Source of the DNA: Geobacteraceae bacterium
GTDB taxonomy: Bacteria > Desulfobacterota > Desulfuromonadia > Geobacterales > Pseudopelobacteraceae
Reading direction: 5' to 3'
Length of the DNA: 64,000 nt
Assembly (NCBI GenBank): GCA_021286935.1
Contig: JAJTBI010000001.1
Span: 46,114 to 110,113 of the forward strand
Numbering within the stretch: the first letter of the stretch is position 1; each line of letters begins with the position of its first letter. The notes under the pieces are model-generated. The model was not told the origin of the DNA. It did not search any database and saw nothing but the letters and a program-made list of their open reading frames with translations. Below are positions 27,844-39,833 of this stretch, piece after piece. Made by a program: the position numbers and the translations under genes.

Positions 27844-28739
27844 AGCTCCTCCCCCACAATCCGAACTTCTTCTTCCAGCTGTATTCCCGAGGTTCCCAAC
27901 ACTGCCTGCTTCACCTTTTGGGCCAGCTCCAGGCAGTCTGTGGCCGTTGCACTGCCACGGTTGATCAAAAAGTTGCTGTGCAGTTCAGCCATCTGAGCCC
28001 CACCAACGGTCTGGCCACGCATCCCTGCGGCGTCAATCAATCTCCAGGCAGCCTGATCCGGTGGATTTTTGAAAAATGATCCAGCACTGGGATAGCCCAC
28101 ATTATGCTTGGTACGCCGCAGCTCAAGGTCCTTGCGAATCTCTTCTTCAGTAACTGCAGGATCTGTCGGCTCCAATTGCAGGGTCGCTGCCAGGATGATG
28201 TCACCTGGCTGCAGCTCAAGCCGACGATAGCCATACTTGATCTGGCTGCGGTGTCCCTCCTGCACGGATCCGTGACGTAACAAACACAATGAATCAGCAT
28301 GGTCCAGCAGGCCGTTGCCATAGGCACCGGCATTCATTCTGACTGCCCCGCCTATGGTGCCGGGAATGCCGGAGATAAAACCGATGCCACCTAACCCAAG
28401 CTGTTGACCGAAACGTACCACCTGCAGATTCTCTGCCCCAGACCAGGCCTTGATACAGCCATTGTCAAGGGCTTCTATGCTATTCAGGCGTTCAAGGGAG
28501 ATCACCGCGCCGCGGATTCCACCATCACGTACCAGCAGATTATAACCACCCCCCACTACCATGCGGGGTACCTGATTCGTATCCAGCCAGTTGACCAGTA
28601 GCTGCAGATCCTCCAGGTCTTTTGGCACCGCGTATAGATCAGCCGGGCCACCCACCTTGAGCGACGTATGACGGCTCATTGGCTCATGCCGGAGCAGTTC
28701 ACCGCAGAAGCCTGCGCATGTTTGGTCAAAACTGCTCAT
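27840..28739 (-). CDS. murB: UDP-N-acetylenolpyruvoylglucosamine reductase
   Basis: 299 residues. FAD-dependent reductase that forms UDP-MurNAc. [16 protein letters not shown] is the FAD domain start, [21 protein letters not shown] and [18 protein letters not shown] are FAD motifs, [10 protein letters not shown] carries the catalytic Ser, and the conserved Glu lies near the C-terminus. It abuts murC by one base and overlaps ddl. Confidence 0.97.
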   Translation of the reverse strand: MSSFDQTCAGFCGELLRHEPMSRHTSLKVGGPADLYAVPKDLEDLQLLVNWLDTNQVPRMVVGGGYNLLVRDGGIRGAVISLERLNSIEALDNGCIKAWSGAENLQVVRFGQQLGLGGIGFISGIPGTIGGAVRMNAGAYGNGLLDHADSLCLLRHGSVQEGHRSQIKYGYRRLELQPGDIILAATLQLEPTDPAVTEEEIRKDLELRRTKHNVGYPSAGSFFKNPPDQAAWRLIDAAGMRGQTVGGAQMAELHSNFLINRGSATATDCLELAQKVKQAVLGTSGIQLEEEVRIVGEEL

Positions 28740-30109
28740 TACAGCTTTTTCACCAACTCTTCACCAGCTTGCCAGATATTGCCAGCACCCAGGGTAATTA
28801 CAATATCCCCCTCTTTAACGATGCCGGCCAGATAGTCAGGCAGGTCGTTCCGATCGGCAATATAGGTCACATCCCGCTGGCCATGGCGACGGGTCTCCTC
28901 GGCCAGCCGTTCAGCTGAAACACCGGGGATCGGCTGCTCACTGGCTGCGTAGATATCGGTCAGCACCAGCAGGTCGGCATCGTAGAAGCAGGTCACAAAC
29001 TCGTTAAACAGCTCCTTGGTGCGGCTGTAGCGGTGGGGCTGGAACGCCACCACCAGACGTCGCTCCGGCCAGCCGTTGCGTGCTGCCCCCAGGGTGGCGC
29101 GGATCTCGGCAGGATGGTGGCCATAGTCATCCACCACCATGATCCCGTTTTTCTCACCCTTGACCGTAAAACGGCGTCCAACACCGCCGAACTGGGCAAA
29201 ACCTTCCTGGATCTTGTCAAACGGCACATCCAGTTCCAGCGCCACTGCGGTACAGGCCAGGGCGTTCAGTACATTGTGGGCGCCAGGCATATTGAAGCTG
29301 ATCTCACCCAGACGATAGCCCTTGTAGTGGGCGGTAAAGCTGGTCTGGAATCCATCCAGTTTGACGTGGGTCGCCCGCAGGTCTGCCTGGGATGAGAGGC
29401 CGTAGGTCATAAACCGTTTCTTGATGCGGGGGATGATCTCGTTAATATTGCGGTCTTCCTGACAGAGCACAGCCAGACCATAGAACGGTACCTTGTTGAT
29501 AAAGGAGACAAAGGTGTCTTTGATCTGCTCCAGACCACCGGTGTAAAAGTCCAGGTGGTCGGCATCAATGTTGGTTACCACGGCAATGGTGGGGGAGAGG
29601 GTCAGGAATGAGCCATCCGACTCATCCGCCTCTGCCACCAGAAACTGCCCCTGTCCCAGCTTGGCATTACTGCCCAGGGTGTTCAGCTTACCGCCGATCA
29701 CGATGGTCGGGTCGATTCCGGCATGGGTCAGCACCGTGGCCACCATCGAGGTGGTGGTGGTCTTGCCATGGGTACCGGCAATGGCAATGCCGTACTTCAT
29801 CCGCATCAGCTCTGCCAGCATCTCTGCCCGCGGTATGACCGGTACCATGCGGTGTTTGGCCTCGATTACCTCAGGGTTGTCACTCTGCACCGCCGTTGAG
29901 GTGACCACTACATCCACGTTGGTCAGGTTTTCTGCGGCATGGCCGATGCAGATCTCTCCACCCAGGCTGCGCAGCCGTTCAGTGGTGTCACTCTCCCGCA
30001 GGTCGGAGCCGGATACCTTGTAGCCCAAGTTCAGCAGTACTTCGGCAATACCGCTCATGCCGATGCCGCCGATGCCCACAAAGTGAATTTTTTCTATGTT
30101 TCCGTACAT
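28739..30109 (-). CDS. murC: UDP-N-acetylmuramate-L-alanine ligase
   Basis: 456 residues. [19 protein letters not shown] is the UDP-binding N-terminus and [12 protein letters not shown] the ATP loop. [10 protein letters not shown] and [15 protein letters not shown] are Mur ligase signatures, so all three domains are complete. It adds L-Ala to UDP-MurNAc. It overlaps the end of murG by 16 bp. Confidence 0.97.
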   Translation of the reverse strand: MYGNIEKIHFVGIGGIGMSGIAEVLLNLGYKVSGSDLRESDTTERLRSLGGEICIGHAAENLTNVDVVVTSTAVQSDNPEVIEAKHRMVPVIPRAEMLAELMRMKYGIAIAGTHGKTTTTSMVATVLTHAGIDPTIVIGGKLNTLGSNAKLGQGQFLVAEADESDGSFLTLSPTIAVVTNIDADHLDFYTGGLEQIKDTFVSFINKVPFYGLAVLCQEDRNINEIIPRIKKRFMTYGLSSQADLRATHVKLDGFQTSFTAHYKGYRLGEISFNMPGAHNVLNALACTAVALELDVPFDKIQEGFAQFGGVGRRFTVKGEKNGIMVVDDYGHHPAEIRATLGAARNGWPERRLVVAFQPHRYSRTKELFNEFVTCFYDADLLVLTDIYAASEQPIPGVSAERLAEETRRHGQRDVTYIADRNDLPDYLAGIVKEGDIVITLGAGNIWQAGEELVKKL

Positions 30110-31197
30110 GGCTGTACCCCTTCCAGCATCTGGTCAACAATGACCTTGGCCGCATCCAGTCGAGCCAAGGCTGCGGCATTCTCACCAATCAATTTTAGTG
30201 CGTCGCGGTTCTCCATCAGTCTGGCAATGGCGTTGGACAATCCATTGCCGCTGATCTCCTGTTCCACCAGCATCTCGCAGGCTCCCTTTTTAAGCAGCGC
30301 CTCAGCATTCTTGCGTTGGTGGTCGTCAGTGGCATGGGGAAATGGCACAAACAGGCAGGCCTTGCCCAGCGCCGTTACCTCGGCAATGGTGGTGGCCCCT
30401 GCCCGGCAGATGATCAGGTCTGCTCGGTGATATTCCGTTGCCATATCATCAATAAACGGGCGGACGTCCGCCGCAATGCCGCTTTCCTGATAGGCCGCCT
30501 GCACCTGCTGTAGATCTGCCTCACCGGTCTGATGGGTGATCTTCAATACGGCACGCTGGTTTTGATCCAGTTGCGCCAATGCCTGAGGCAACGCAACATT
30601 CAGGGCATGGGCACCCTGGCTGCCGCCAAAGATGAAGAGCTGAAATGTTTCGCTTTGTTGCTGTTCCGGCATGTCTTTGGTCAACATCTCCAGAATCTGC
30701 TTTCTAAGCGGGTTGCCGGTCAGCAAGGTGCAGTCCTTTGGAAAGAACTTTGCCGACTCCTCCAGCGAGATAAAGACCTTGTTGGCAACCCGTGACAGTA
30801 CCTTGTTGGACATGCCGGGCAGGGCGTTCTGCTCATGGATATAGCGTGGAATCTCCATCCCCCGCGCAGCCATGACCATCGGCAGGGAGGCGTAGCCACC
30901 CACTCCAAGTACCAGATCCGGTTTAAACTGCTGCAGAATCTTGCGTGACTGGGAATAGCCATAGAGCATCATGGCCGCCCCTTTTAGTTTGGCCAGGCTC
31001 CCTTTGCCGCGGATACCGGCGGCTGAGATCAGCTCCAGCTGATAGCCCAGGCGTGGTATGGCCCGTGCTTCGATTCCCCGCTCAGATCCGACAAACAGCA
31101 CCTGGTTGGCTGGATCTCGGGACAGAAACTCTTCTGCCACTGCAATACCGGGAAAAAGGTGTCCGCCAGTGCCGCCACCGGCCACAATCAGTTTCAT
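30094..31197 (-). CDS. murG: Lipid II synthase (undecaprenyl-PP-MurNAc-pentapeptide GlcNAc transferase)
   Basis: 367 residues. [19 protein letters not shown] is the N-terminal G-loop, [10 protein letters not shown] and [11 protein letters not shown] are the second and third signatures, and [17 protein letters not shown] is the UDP-GlcNAc-binding loop. Peripheral membrane enzyme that makes lipid II. It overlaps ftsW by 4 bp and murC by 16 bp. Confidence 0.97.
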   Translation of the reverse strand: MKLIVAGGGTGGHLFPGIAVAEEFLSRDPANQVLFVGSERGIEARAIPRLGYQLELISAAGIRGKGSLAKLKGAAMMLYGYSQSRKILQQFKPDLVLGVGGYASLPMVMAARGMEIPRYIHEQNALPGMSNKVLSRVANKVFISLEESAKFFPKDCTLLTGNPLRKQILEMLTKDMPEQQQSETFQLFIFGGSQGAHALNVALPQALAQLDQNQRAVLKITHQTGEADLQQVQAAYQESGIAADVRPFIDDMATEYHRADLIICRAGATTIAEVTALGKACLFVPFPHATDDHQRKNAEALLKKGACEMLVEQEISGNGLSNAIARLMENRDALKLIGENAAALARLDAAKVIVDQMLEGVQPCTET

Positions 31198-32339
31198 GTT
31201 GTTTCCTTCCCGGTCAGCGGGGCCAGCTTCAGCCCGGCTGAGATGTTCAGCAGAATTCCCACGGCAAACAGACTGATCAACAGTGAACTGCCCCCGTAAC
31301 TTAAGAACGGCAGGGCCAACCCTTTGGTTGGAAACAGTCCGGTTACCACCGCCATGTTTACCACTGCCTCAATGGCAAACAGCACGGCAATTCCCAGTGC
31401 CAGAAACCGGCCAAAGGTGTCCTGGGCAGCCATGGCGATCCGCATTGCTCGCTGCACCAGGATAAAGAACATGCCGATAATCACGATTACGCCGATGAAG
31501 CCCAGCTCCTCTCCTATCACTGAAAGGATGAAGTCAGTATGGGCCTCCGGCAGGTAGAACAGTTTCTGTTTGCCTTCTCCCAGCCCCTGGCCAAAGAAGC
31601 CACCTGCACCAAAGGCATACTTTGACTGGATGATCTGCCAGCCGATACCGGTCGGGTCCAGTTCAGGGTTCATAAAGGCCTTGATCCGCTTCAAGCGGTA
31701 GGCTGAGTGGGCCACCAGATAGACCACAAACGGCATTGCCACCATGCCGCTGCCCAGAATGAAAATCAGGCGCGTTCCGGCTGCAAACAGCATGGTAATG
31801 GTGACGGCCGCCAGGGTCAGGGCTGCCCCCATGTCCGGCTGTTTCAGCAACAGGCCCAGCAGGATCATTAACACCACCATGTAGGGCAGGAAACCTGCTG
31901 ACAAGAGGCGGATACGGTCCTGCTTCTTGTCAATCGAATAGGCCATGTACATGATCAGTGCGATCTTGGTGAACTCCGATGGCTGCAGGTTAAAACCGGG
32001 CAGCCTGATCCAGCGCGAGGCCCCTTTGACCTTGCCGCCTATGCCGGGAATCAGCACCAGCACCAGCAGAATCAGGCTGAGAAACAGCAATGGTACTGCC
32101 CAGCGCCGCCAGACCTGATAATCGATCCGCATGGCAACCAGTGCACCAGCGCAGCCAACCAGCGCAAAGAGCCCCTGCCGTTTCAGAAAATAGGCACCAT
32201 CATGGAAGTTCTTGGCTGCCATGACCGATGATGCCGAGTAGACCATCACAATCCCGAAACTGGTCAGCGCCACCACCATCAGCAGCAGCACCAGATCATA
32301 CTCTGCCAGGTTGAATGGTTTGCGCAGCATCGCGAGCAT
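31194..32339 (-). CDS. ftsW: Lipid II polymerase / division protein FtsW
   Basis: 381 residues with about ten membrane helices. SEDS family motifs are present: GASRWIRLPGFNLQPSEF in the middle and LPFLSYGGSSLL near the end. It polymerises glycan strands with the class B PBP encoded upstream. The ATG at 32339 has AAGGAC 8 bases before it. It is 3 bp behind murD. Confidence 0.96.
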   Translation of the reverse strand: MLAMLRKPFNLAEYDLVLLLMVVALTSFGIVMVYSASSVMAAKNFHDGAYFLKRQGLFALVGCAGALVAMRIDYQVWRRWAVPLLFLSLILLVLVLIPGIGGKVKGASRWIRLPGFNLQPSEFTKIALIMYMAYSIDKKQDRIRLLSAGFLPYMVVLMILLGLLLKQPDMGAALTLAAVTITMLFAAGTRLIFILGSGMVAMPFVVYLVAHSAYRLKRIKAFMNPELDPTGIGWQIIQSKYAFGAGGFFGQGLGEGKQKLFYLPEAHTDFILSVIGEELGFIGVIVIIGMFFILVQRAMRIAMAAQDTFGRFLALGIAVLFAIEAVVNMAVVTGLFPTKGLALPFLSYGGSSLLISLFAVGILLNISAGLKLAPLTGKETT

Positions 32340-32342
32340 CGT

Positions 32343-33683
32343 CTAAAGTCCTTTTACCGCTGCAATAAAGCGCTGGGCACGTTCTTCGTAGTCCTTGAAC
32401 ATGTCAAAACTGGAGCAGGCCGGCGACAACAGCACCACCCCGCCCGGTGCGGTTAGCCTGGCGCTGAGCTGCACCGCTTCCTCCAGTGTTTTGGCCCTGT
32501 GTGTGGCAGTACAGGTGCCAAGCTCCTGATGCATCCGTTCGGTTGCTTCACCAATTAACACCAGATGTCTGACCCGTTGCTGCACCAGTTCTGCCAGCGG
32601 TGCGTAGGAACCACCCTTGTCTTTGCCACCGGCAATCAGGGTGATATTCTCAAAGCTTTCCAGTGCCTTGGCCACGCTGCCCACATTGGTTGCCTTGCTG
32701 TCCTCAAAGTAACGTACACCGGCTACTTCACGCACAAACTCCATCCTGTGGTGCAGCGCCTCAAAACGATTCAACAACTCAAGACTTGCATCTTTTTGAC
32801 ACCCCAGCAGCAGACAGCAGGCCAGGGCAGCCATGATGTTTTCCAGGTTATGTACCCCTTGCAGCTTGAAGTCTGCAACCGGGAAGGTTTGCTCCTGACC
32901 TTTATGGCGAAAAACCACCTCGCCTGAGCGGCTGAAGATCCCTTCAGCAAGCTCATGTGTACGGCTGAAGGGAAACAGCTGTGCCTTAAGTGATTGGGCA
33001 GCCTGCCAGACCAGCTCGTCATCGCGATTAACCACGGCAAAATCATCTTCGGTCTGATTTTCAAAGATCCGCAACTTGGCGTTGATGTACTCCTGATAGC
33101 CATGGTAGCGGTCCAGGTGGTCTTCAGTAATGTTCAACAAAGCTGCAACCCTGGGTTTGAACTGTTCAATCCATTCAAGCTGGAACGAGCTGATCTCAGC
33201 TGCAACCCGCTCCACTGTTTCACCGGAAGCAGGCAGGTCAACCAGGGGATCACCTATATTGCCGCCCACATAGGTGCTGAAGCCGTTGGCCCTGAACAGT
33301 TCACCAACCAGGGTGGTGGTGGTGGTCTTGCCATTGGTGCCGGTAATGGCCACCAGCGGGGCCGTGATAAAACGGCTGGCCAGCTCAATCTCGCTCGCCA
33401 CGGCAACTCCTGCTTCTGTTGCCTTGAGCAACAGCGGGTGTTCCTGTGGCACACCGGGTGATACCACCACCAGATCAGCTGTTGTGAAATCTGCCTGATC
33501 ATGGCGTCCAAGCACAAAGCGGATATCCAGCCCTGCCAATTCCGCCAGCACCCCAGCCAGGGCGGTTTCATCCCGCATATCGGTAGCGGTCACCTGCGCA
33601 CCCTGTTGTGCCAGAAAACGTGCAGAGGCCACGCCGGTTTTGGCGAGGCCCATGACGGTTATTTTGGTATGTTTCAGTTCCAT
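32343..33683 (-). CDS. murD: UDP-N-acetylmuramoylalanine-D-glutamate ligase
   Basis: 446 residues, complete. [19 protein letters not shown] is the UDP-binding N-terminus, [19 protein letters not shown] the ATP loop, [14 protein letters not shown] the second signature, and [19 protein letters not shown] the domain 3 signature. It adds D-Glu to UDP-MurNAc-L-Ala. One base separates it from mraY. Confidence 0.97.
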   Translation of the reverse strand: MELKHTKITVMGLAKTGVASARFLAQQGAQVTATDMRDETALAGVLAELAGLDIRFVLGRHDQADFTTADLVVVSPGVPQEHPLLLKATEAGVAVASEIELASRFITAPLVAITGTNGKTTTTTLVGELFRANGFSTYVGGNIGDPLVDLPASGETVERVAAEISSFQLEWIEQFKPRVAALLNITEDHLDRYHGYQEYINAKLRIFENQTEDDFAVVNRDDELVWQAAQSLKAQLFPFSRTHELAEGIFSRSGEVVFRHKGQEQTFPVADFKLQGVHNLENIMAALACCLLLGCQKDASLELLNRFEALHHRMEFVREVAGVRYFEDSKATNVGSVAKALESFENITLIAGGKDKGGSYAPLAELVQQRVRHLVLIGEATERMHQELGTCTATHRAKTLEEAVQLSARLTAPGGVVLLSPACSSFDMFKDYEERAQRFIAAVKGL

Positions 33684-33684
33684 G

Positions 33685-34761
33685 TCAGCGCATCTTCAGG
33701 GTTGAAATGGCCACCAGGGCCAGAATAATGGTGATGATCCAGAACCGGACAATGATCTTGGGTTCCGCCACCCCCTTGAGTTCAAAGTGGTGATGAATCG
33801 GTGCCATGCGGAAGATCCGTTTGCCTCGGTATTTGTAGGAGCCAACCTGGAAGATTACCGAGAGCGCTTCAATCACGAAGATGCCCCCCACGATCACCAG
33901 CAGGATCTCCTGCTTGGTCAGTACTGCAATGACTCCCAGCGTACCACCCAGTGAGAGTGAGCCTACATCCCCCATGAATACCTCGGCAGGATAGGAGTTG
34001 AACCAGAGAAAACCAAGCCCGGCTCCCACCATGGCGCCACAGATCACTGCCAGCTCGCCAGCACCGATCACCCGGGGGATCTGCAGGTAGGCTGAAAGGG
34101 TTGCATGGCCTGCAATATAGGCAAACAGCATGTAGGTGGCTGCATTGATCGCCACCGGCCCAATTGCCAAGCCATCCAGACCATCGGTCAGGTTGACGGC
34201 GTTACTGGCCCCCACGATTACCAGGGTGACAAACGGAATGAATAATATCCCCAGGTCAGGGTGAAAGTTCTTGAAAAACGGCACATACAACATCTCGTTG
34301 AACCCCGGCGTAACGTAGAGGAATACTGCCACGCCGCCTGCCAACAGCACCTGCCAGAACATCTTCTGTCTGGCCGAGAGTCCTTTGGTATTTTTCTTTA
34401 CCACCTTGAGGTAGTCATCCATGAAGCCGATCAGGCCATAGCCCACAATGATGAACATGGTCAGCCAGACATAGACGTTGGTCAGGTCAGCCCAGAGCAG
34501 GGTGGGCAGGATAATGGCCGTAAGGATGATCAGACCGCCCATGGTGGGGGTACCCTGTTTTTCCAGGTGGGACTCCGGCCCATCAGTGCGGATTACCTGT
34601 CGGGCCTGCAGCCCCTCCAGCTTACGGATGATCCAGGGCCCAAGAACAAAACAGACGATCAGGGCCGTGATCATGGCATAGATGGTTCTGAAGGTCAGAT
34701 ACTTGAAAATGTTCAGAATCTTCAGGTTGGATGCCAGGGGGTAGAACAGGTGAAAGAGCAT
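33685..34761 (-). CDS. mraY: Phospho-N-acetylmuramoyl-pentapeptide transferase
   Basis: 358 residues, about ten membrane helices. [10 protein letters not shown], the aspartate-rich [21 protein letters not shown] and [11 protein letters not shown] are the conserved loops holding the catalytic Asp residues. [12 protein letters not shown] is the family's C-terminal motif. It transfers phospho-MurNAc-pentapeptide to undecaprenyl phosphate (lipid I). It follows the murE-murF fusion by 5 bp. Confidence 0.97.
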   Translation of the reverse strand: MLFHLFYPLASNLKILNIFKYLTFRTIYAMITALIVCFVLGPWIIRKLEGLQARQVIRTDGPESHLEKQGTPTMGGLIILTAIILPTLLWADLTNVYVWLTMFIIVGYGLIGFMDDYLKVVKKNTKGLSARQKMFWQVLLAGGVAVFLYVTPGFNEMLYVPFFKNFHPDLGILFIPFVTLVIVGASNAVNLTDGLDGLAIGPVAINAATYMLFAYIAGHATLSAYLQIPRVIGAGELAVICGAMVGAGLGFLWFNSYPAEVFMGDVGSLSLGGTLGVIAVLTKQEILLVIVGGIFVIEALSVIFQVGSYKYRGKRIFRMAPIHHHFELKGVAEPKIIVRFWIITIILALVAISTLKMR

Positions 34762-34766
34762 TGGTG

Positions 34767-37433
34767 TTACACCTCCTGACGATCTGCTGCCCGAAGCAGA
34801 TCGGCAATTTTTTCCATCTTCATTCCCCGTGAACCCTTGACCAGGATCAGATCACCCGGGCCTGCCTGCTTAATAATATCATTGGCAATTTCTTCATGGC
34901 TTGCTGCAGAAACAATCGCATCTGCGCTCATGCCTGCTTCTTTAGCTGCGCTGGCCGTCTCTTTGGTAAGGTTACCCAGCAGGTAGAGCCGATCAGCAAC
35001 CGAAGCCGCCTGCAAGCCCAGCTGGCGGTGCAGCTCCAGCTCATCTTTGCCCAGCTCCAGCATATCGCCAAATGCCGCAAACACACGATTGTTCCCCTTG
35101 ATATCCCGCAGGGTTGCCAAAGCAACAGCACAGGAGGCCGGGTTTGCGTTGTAGCTGTCATCAATCAGCAGCCTGTTGTTGGACAACTGCTCCAGATGGA
35201 ACCGCCCGGTGTAGGGGGTGAACGATTCTAACCCTTCGGCAATGGTTTCCAGGCCGACCAGTTCCAGTAACCCGGCTGCTGCAGCCAGGGCGTTATAGAT
35301 GTTGTGCTGGCCCAGGGCCTTAAGCTGAATCTGGATACTGCCTTTAGGTGTGACCAGTCTGAAGGTCTGTCCTTCGGTGCCGATTGCCTGAATAGCCTCA
35401 GCACGAACCTCACCCCGTCGGATACCGAAGCTGATCCTGCGGGCTGAAGGGTTTTGATGCAGACTTGCAATGCGCGGATCATCTGCATTTACCACCGCAA
35501 GGCCGCCATCCTGAATCCGTTGCAACAACTCTCCCTTGGCTTGCGCCACCGCCTCGACACTACCCATACTCTGAAGATGGGCTGGGTATGCATTGAGTAC
35601 GATGCCGATTGAAGGACAGGCGATCTCAGCCAGGCGATCTATCTCTCCCGGTTCACTCATGCCCATTTCCAGTACTGCCCAACAATGTTCCGGCTTCAGT
35701 TGAAACAGCATCTGTGGCAGGCCGATCAGGTTGTTTAGGTTGCCGCTGGTTTTCAGTCCTTGATCAACCTTGCCAAGGATAGCCGCCAGCATCTCTTTGG
35801 TGGTGGTTTTGCCATTGCTGCCGGTAACCCCGATCATGGTCAAGGCAAACCGTTTCCGAAAGGCGGCAGCAAGGTCACCCAGTGCCCGCAGGGTGTCCTG
35901 AACCGCGATACAACTCATGGTTGCTGGTGGTTGTTGATGCTGCAGCCAGGCCTCACTGCAAAGGCTGGCCGTAATGCGCCTGGAGGCCAGTCCGTTAATA
36001 TAATCGTGTCCGTCAAACCGGTCTCCCTGTAACGGGACAAACAGCTCGCCAGGCTTGATGGTGCGTGAGTCGGTTGAAATGCCGCTCACTGCCCCTGGCT
36101 CAGGCCCGATCAGCCGACCATTGAAGGCGTTGGCTGCTTCTTCCCGGTCATCAAAGTGGTGTTTGACCGTACCGATGATCTGGTAATCTTCGTGCCCTTT
36201 GCCTGCCAGTAAAAGGATGTCACCCGGCTTGGCCAGCTGCACACCAAGTCTGATCGCCTCACGGCGGTTTTCAAGCATGACAAAACCTTTGTCTGCGGCC
36301 ACTGTCGTGAGTTCGTCCAGCTTGTATTCTCGTAATCCCAGCGGAAGGATTCCTTCCCGGATCTGTCGTAGGATCTCATGGGGATCTTCGGTGCGGGGAT
36401 TGTCTGAGGTGACGATCGCCAGGCGTCCCGGTACCGTTTTGTGTTGTTCAATCCCCAGTACAATGGCTTGTAGCGGCAGTCTCAGCGCTACACCTGCAGC
36501 GGCAGCTGCCAGGATGTTGGAGAGGTTAAATCCACCTAATAACCGTGAATGAAACGGTAGCTCACCCTCTGGGGTCACCAGAATAGCACTGATCCCGTCA
36601 ACTGAAGAGTGCATCTCACGGACCGTCACGTCAGCACCCGTAGCAAGACCATAGCGGATCACTGGACAGGCGCTTGTCCGAATAAAATCATCTGCAGCCG
36701 GATCATCGACATTGATGACGGCATAGCGTGCTGGAGTGTCGGTATCCGGTTTCAAAAGTTCGTTGAACAGACGCTGCTTAGCGTTGCTGTAAGCCTGCAT
36801 GGTGCCGTGGTAGTCCAGATGGTCACGGGTCAGGTTGGTGAAAATGCCGACATTAAAAATGGCGCCATCAACCCTGTGTTGTTCAAGGCTGTGGGAGGAA
36901 ACCTCCATTACAAACGCCTTTGCGCCTGCATCCGCCAGCTGGCGGAAGATTCCTTGCAGTTCAGTGGACTCCGGCGTGGTATGGCTGGCTTCGATACAGG
37001 TGTCGCCAAAACGGTAGCTGATGGTACCCAGCACCGCAGCAGGCAGACCGGCAGCGGTGAGGATTCCTTCCAGCAGGTAGCTGGTGGTGGTCTTACCATT
37101 GGTGCCGGTGATGCCGATCAACGGTAGGTCACGGGTTGGCTGATCAAAGAAACTGGCGGCCATCAGCGCCATGGCCTGACGCCCGTTCGCTACCTGTATC
37201 CAGGGGATCTGTTCAGGCGCATAGGAGGGGTCTTCCAGTACAATGGCTGCTGCACCGGCAGCAACGGCCTGGGTGATAAAACAGTGCCCGTCAACTTTGC
37301 TGCCGTGCAGTGCAAAGAAGAGCGTGCCTGCAGCTACCTGACGGGAGTCGCAGGTAAGTGCCGCGACCGCGACAGAAAGATCACCGTGGCTTGCTTGAAG
37401 CGGTAGTTTATGCAGTAGTTGTTCAAGTCGCAT
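34767..37433 (-). CDS. murE-murF: Fused MurE-MurF ligase with a shortened MurE moiety
   Basis: 888 residues in one frame. Residues 1-436 are MurE-like: [11 protein letters not shown] (ATP), [43 protein letters not shown] (carbamylated Lys), DNPRTEDP (mDAP recognition) and GKGHEDYQ. At residue 337 VPGRL joins straight onto AIVTSDNPR. The roughly 65 residues that normally lie between, with DYAHTPDALE and GCGGDRD, are absent. Residues 437-888 are Mur[43 protein letters not shown]. About the first ten usual residues of MurF are replaced by the fusion joint. MurE adds diaminopimelate and MurF adds D-Ala-D-Ala. MurE activity is doubtful; MurF looks intact. Confidence 0.88.
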   Translation of the reverse strand: MRLEQLLHKLPLQASHGDLSVAVAALTCDSRQVAAGTLFFALHGSKVDGHCFITQAVAAGAAAIVLEDPSYAPEQIPWIQVANGRQAMALMAASFFDQPTRDLPLIGITGTNGKTTTSYLLEGILTAAGLPAAVLGTISYRFGDTCIEASHTTPESTELQGIFRQLADAGAKAFVMEVSSHSLEQHRVDGAIFNVGIFTNLTRDHLDYHGTMQAYSNAKQRLFNELLKPDTDTPARYAVINVDDPAADDFIRTSACPVIRYGLATGADVTVREMHSSVDGISAILVTPEGELPFHSRLLGGFNLSNILAAAAAGVALRLPLQAIVLGIEQHKTVPGRLAIVTSDNPRTEDPHEILRQIREGILPLGLREYKLDELTTVAADKGFVMLENRREAIRLGVQLAKPGDILLLAGKGHEDYQIIGTVKHHFDDREEAANAFNGRLIGPEPGAVSGISTDSRTIKPGELFVPLQGDRFDGHDYINGLASRRITASLCSEAWLQHQQPPATMSCIAVQDTLRALGDLAAAFRKRFALTMIGVTGSNGKTTTKEMLAAILGKVDQGLKTSGNLNNLIGLPQMLFQLKPEHCWAVLEMGMSEPGEIDRLAEIACPSIGIVLNAYPAHLQSMGSVEAVAQAKGELLQRIQDGGLAVVNADDPRIASLHQNPSARRISFGIRRGEVRAEAIQAIGTEGQTFRLVTPKGSIQIQLKALGQHNIYNALAAAAGLLELVGLETIAEGLESFTPYTGRFHLEQLSNNRLLIDDSYNANPASCAVALATLRDIKGNNRVFAAFGDMLELGKDELELHRQLGLQAASVADRLYLLGNLTKETASAAKEAGMSADAIVSAASHEEIANDIIKQAGPGDLILVKGSRGMKMEKIADLLRAADRQEV

Positions 37434-37444
37434 ATAATGATTCC

Positions 37445-39442
37445 TTATACCGCGGGTGCCAGACGGACCCAGATCTCATCCGAGCCATGGATAACCTGAC
37501 CTGGCTGCGGATGCTGTTCAATGACTCGCCCGCTGCCACGCAGTTGCAGGTTAAGCTGCCGCTTCTCCATTATCTGCAGGACGCGTCGCATACTCATCCC
37601 TCTGAAGTCAGGCATGGGCGTTCCAACGCCGGCTACCTCAATGCTGCCACCTTCTTCAGAATCTGATGCAGGTGATGGCTTTACTGCCGCTACAGTTGTT
37701 GCCGATTTGGTCTGTACGGTCTGTGTCTTTGGCAGTTCACAGGCTTTGCCGACCCCGGCTGCCTTCAGGTAGCACAGTGTATTGAAGGCGATCTCGCGGA
37801 ACGCCGGAGCCGCAACTACACCGCCATAAGGGCTGGTTGTCGGCTCATCAATCACCACCAGAATGGTGAGGAGCGGCTTTTCAGCCGGGACAAAACCAAC
37901 AAAAGAGGCGGTCCGTTTAGTGGCGGAATAACCGTGGCTGACCGGATCAACCTTTTGGGCTGTGCCGGTCTTGCCTGCAACTCTGAAGCCTTCTATGGCT
38001 GCGTTGGTAGCGGTGCCACCTTTCTGGGTGACTCCTTCCATCATCTGCGTAATTGTTGCGGCGGTCTGAGCTGAGACTACCCGCCGCACCGTTTGCGGCT
38101 CAAAGCGTTGCAGCTCCAGGCCGGCACTGTCGGTAACCCGTTCAACCAGGTATGGCTTCATCAGCAGGCCGCCATTTGCCACTGCAGAGGTGGCAGTCAC
38201 CAACTGCAGCGCCGTGGTTGATACACCTTGACCAAAGGAGATGGTGGCTATATCCGTGCCGTACCAGCGACTTACCGGGCGCAGACCGCCGGATGCCTCA
38301 CCGGGCAGGTCAATACCGCTCTTGTCGCCAAAACCGAATGCCTTCAGATAGCGGTGCAGCCGGTCTTCCCCCAGTTTCAGGCCGATCTTGGCTGATCCGA
38401 TGTTACTGGAGTATTTCAGCACCTCAGCAACTGAAACCCTGCCATGGGGGTGATCATCCCGGATGATCCTGCCGCCGAATGAGTATCTGCCGTTCTCACA
38501 GTTAATGCCGTCACGGGGGGTAACCATTTTTTCCTCAATGGCGGCAGAGAGCAGAAAGACCTTAAAGGTTGAACCGGGCTCAAAATTGTCGCTCACACAA
38601 CGGTTGCGCAGGTTCAGCGTGGGGTACTGTCTGAATGAGTTCGGGTTAAAGGTAGGGTAGTTGGCCATGGCCAGCACCTTGCCGGTCCAGGGGTCCATCA
38701 CCAGCGCCATCCCACTTTTTGCCCTGCTGCCTTCGACCGCCTTGGCAAGCTCTTTTTCGGTAAAATACTGGATGTTTTTATCCAGTGTCAGGTAGAGGTT
38801 TTTGCCCGGAGCAGCATCCTGCACCACCGCGCTTCGTACCGCAACATCCCGTCCCAGGGCATCCCGCTCGGTCAGAAGGTAGCCGGTCTTTCCCAGAATG
38901 GTGGCATCATAACGGCGTTCAAGACCTTCAAGACCGCCAGGATCCATGCCGGTGAAGCCCAGTACATGGGAGGCCATCTCAAAGTTAGGATAAAACCGTT
39001 TGTTCTCCTTAACAAAGCCGATCCCCGGAAGTTTAAGCAGTTTGATCTTTGCCGCTGTCTCAGGCGGTATCTGACGGGCAAGCCAGGTAAAACTCTTTGC
39101 TGAATCCAGTTTGCGCTGAAGTTCATGCTGGGGTAGCTGGACAAGTGGTGCAAGGGCTGCTGCAGTCCCAGCGGGATCACTGATCCGCTTGGGTTCCGCA
39201 TAGAGCGAATCCATTTCCAGTGAGACAGCTAGAGGGGCACCGGTCCGGTCAAAGATGCCGCCCCGCGCCGGCGTAATCGGTATGGTGCGGTGGTGCTGCC
39301 GCTCGGCCAGTTTAACCAGCTGATCATGCTCAAGTATTTGCAGGTAAAAACTGCGGGCCGTAACCGCAAGGAAGCCAAAGGCAAACAGGCAGGAGACCAT
39401 GATGATCCTGATCCGTGCCCATTTTTCCTTGTCGTCTTTCAT
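37445..39442 (-). CDS. ftsI: Class B penicillin-binding protein (FtsI/PBP3 type) with PASTA domain
   Basis: 665 residues. One membrane helix near residues 12-30, a PBP dimerisation domain (ITPARGGIFDRTGAPLAV), and the transpeptidase with STFK (291-294), SSN (345-347) and KTGT (491-494). A proline/serine-rich linker at about 575-605 leads to one C-terminal PASTA domain (MPDFRGMSMRRVLQIMEKR). It cross-links septal peptidoglycan with FtsW. It lies 31 bp behind ftsL. The C-terminal PASTA resembles SpoVD-type proteins and is common in Geobacter. Confidence 0.95.
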   Translation of the reverse strand: MKDDKEKWARIRIIMVSCLFAFGFLAVTARSFYLQILEHDQLVKLAERQHHRTIPITPARGGIFDRTGAPLAVSLEMDSLYAEPKRISDPAGTAAALAPLVQLPQHELQRKLDSAKSFTWLARQIPPETAAKIKLLKLPGIGFVKENKRFYPNFEMASHVLGFTGMDPGGLEGLERRYDATILGKTGYLLTERDALGRDVAVRSAVVQDAAPGKNLYLTLDKNIQYFTEKELAKAVEGSRAKSGMALVMDPWTGKVLAMANYPTFNPNSFRQYPTLNLRNRCVSDNFEPGSTFKVFLLSAAIEEKMVTPRDGINCENGRYSFGGRIIRDDHPHGRVSVAEVLKYSSNIGSAKIGLKLGEDRLHRYLKAFGFGDKSGIDLPGEASGGLRPVSRWYGTDIATISFGQGVSTTALQLVTATSAVANGGLLMKPYLVERVTDSAGLELQRFEPQTVRRVVSAQTAATITQMMEGVTQKGGTATNAAIEGFRVAGKTGTAQKVDPVSHGYSATKRTASFVGFVPAEKPLLTILVVIDEPTTSPYGGVVAAPAFREIAFNTLCYLKAAGVGKACELPKTQTVQTKSATTVAAVKPSPASDSEEGGSIEVAGVGTPMPDFRGMSMRRVLQIMEKRQLNLQLRGSGRVIEQHPQPGQVIHGSDEIWVRLAPAV

Positions 39443-39473
39443 GCTCTGCTCCCTGCATCTGCTCCGCTGTGCA

Positions 39474-39812
39474 TCATTTTACCACTATTACCTGCTGATC
39501 CTGAGGAACGGTCATGCCTAAATCACGTTTTGCAATGATCTCAATTCGTGCCGGTGTTTTGAGTGATTCTGCCTCAAGCTTCAGACGTTTTTGTTCCTGT
39601 TCAAGGTCTTTAAGCTGTCTGCTGGCCTCACCGATCTGAAGATTTAACTCAATCAGGCGGAAACGTGACCAGACATGAAAAATTGATACCACGGTCAACA
39701 GCACCATGCAGATCATCAGAAACTTGACAATATCCATCCGGCGTGGAGCCAGATCAGCCCCCAGATGTCCGGGGAAGGTAAGTTTTGAACTGTCGGTTTT
39801 AACCATGCCCAT
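39474..39812 (-). CDS. ftsL: Cell division protein FtsL
   Basis: 112 residues. A basic cytoplasmic tail is followed by one membrane helix (about 28-46) and a heptad-rich periplasmic coiled coil (LQIGEASRQLKDLEQEQKRL). It ends in the FtsL-type segment RIEIIAKRDLGMTVP. AGGAGG is 8 bases before the ATG at 39812. Position between rsmH and the PBP gene supports the name. Confidence 0.9.
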   Translation of the reverse strand: MGMVKTDSSKLTFPGHLGADLAPRRMDIVKFLMICMVLLTVVSIFHVWSRFRLIELNLQIGEASRQLKDLEQEQKRLKLEAESLKTPARIEIIAKRDLGMTVPQDQQVIVVK

Positions 39813-39833
39813 TGATGAGCCCTCCTTCCGGGA

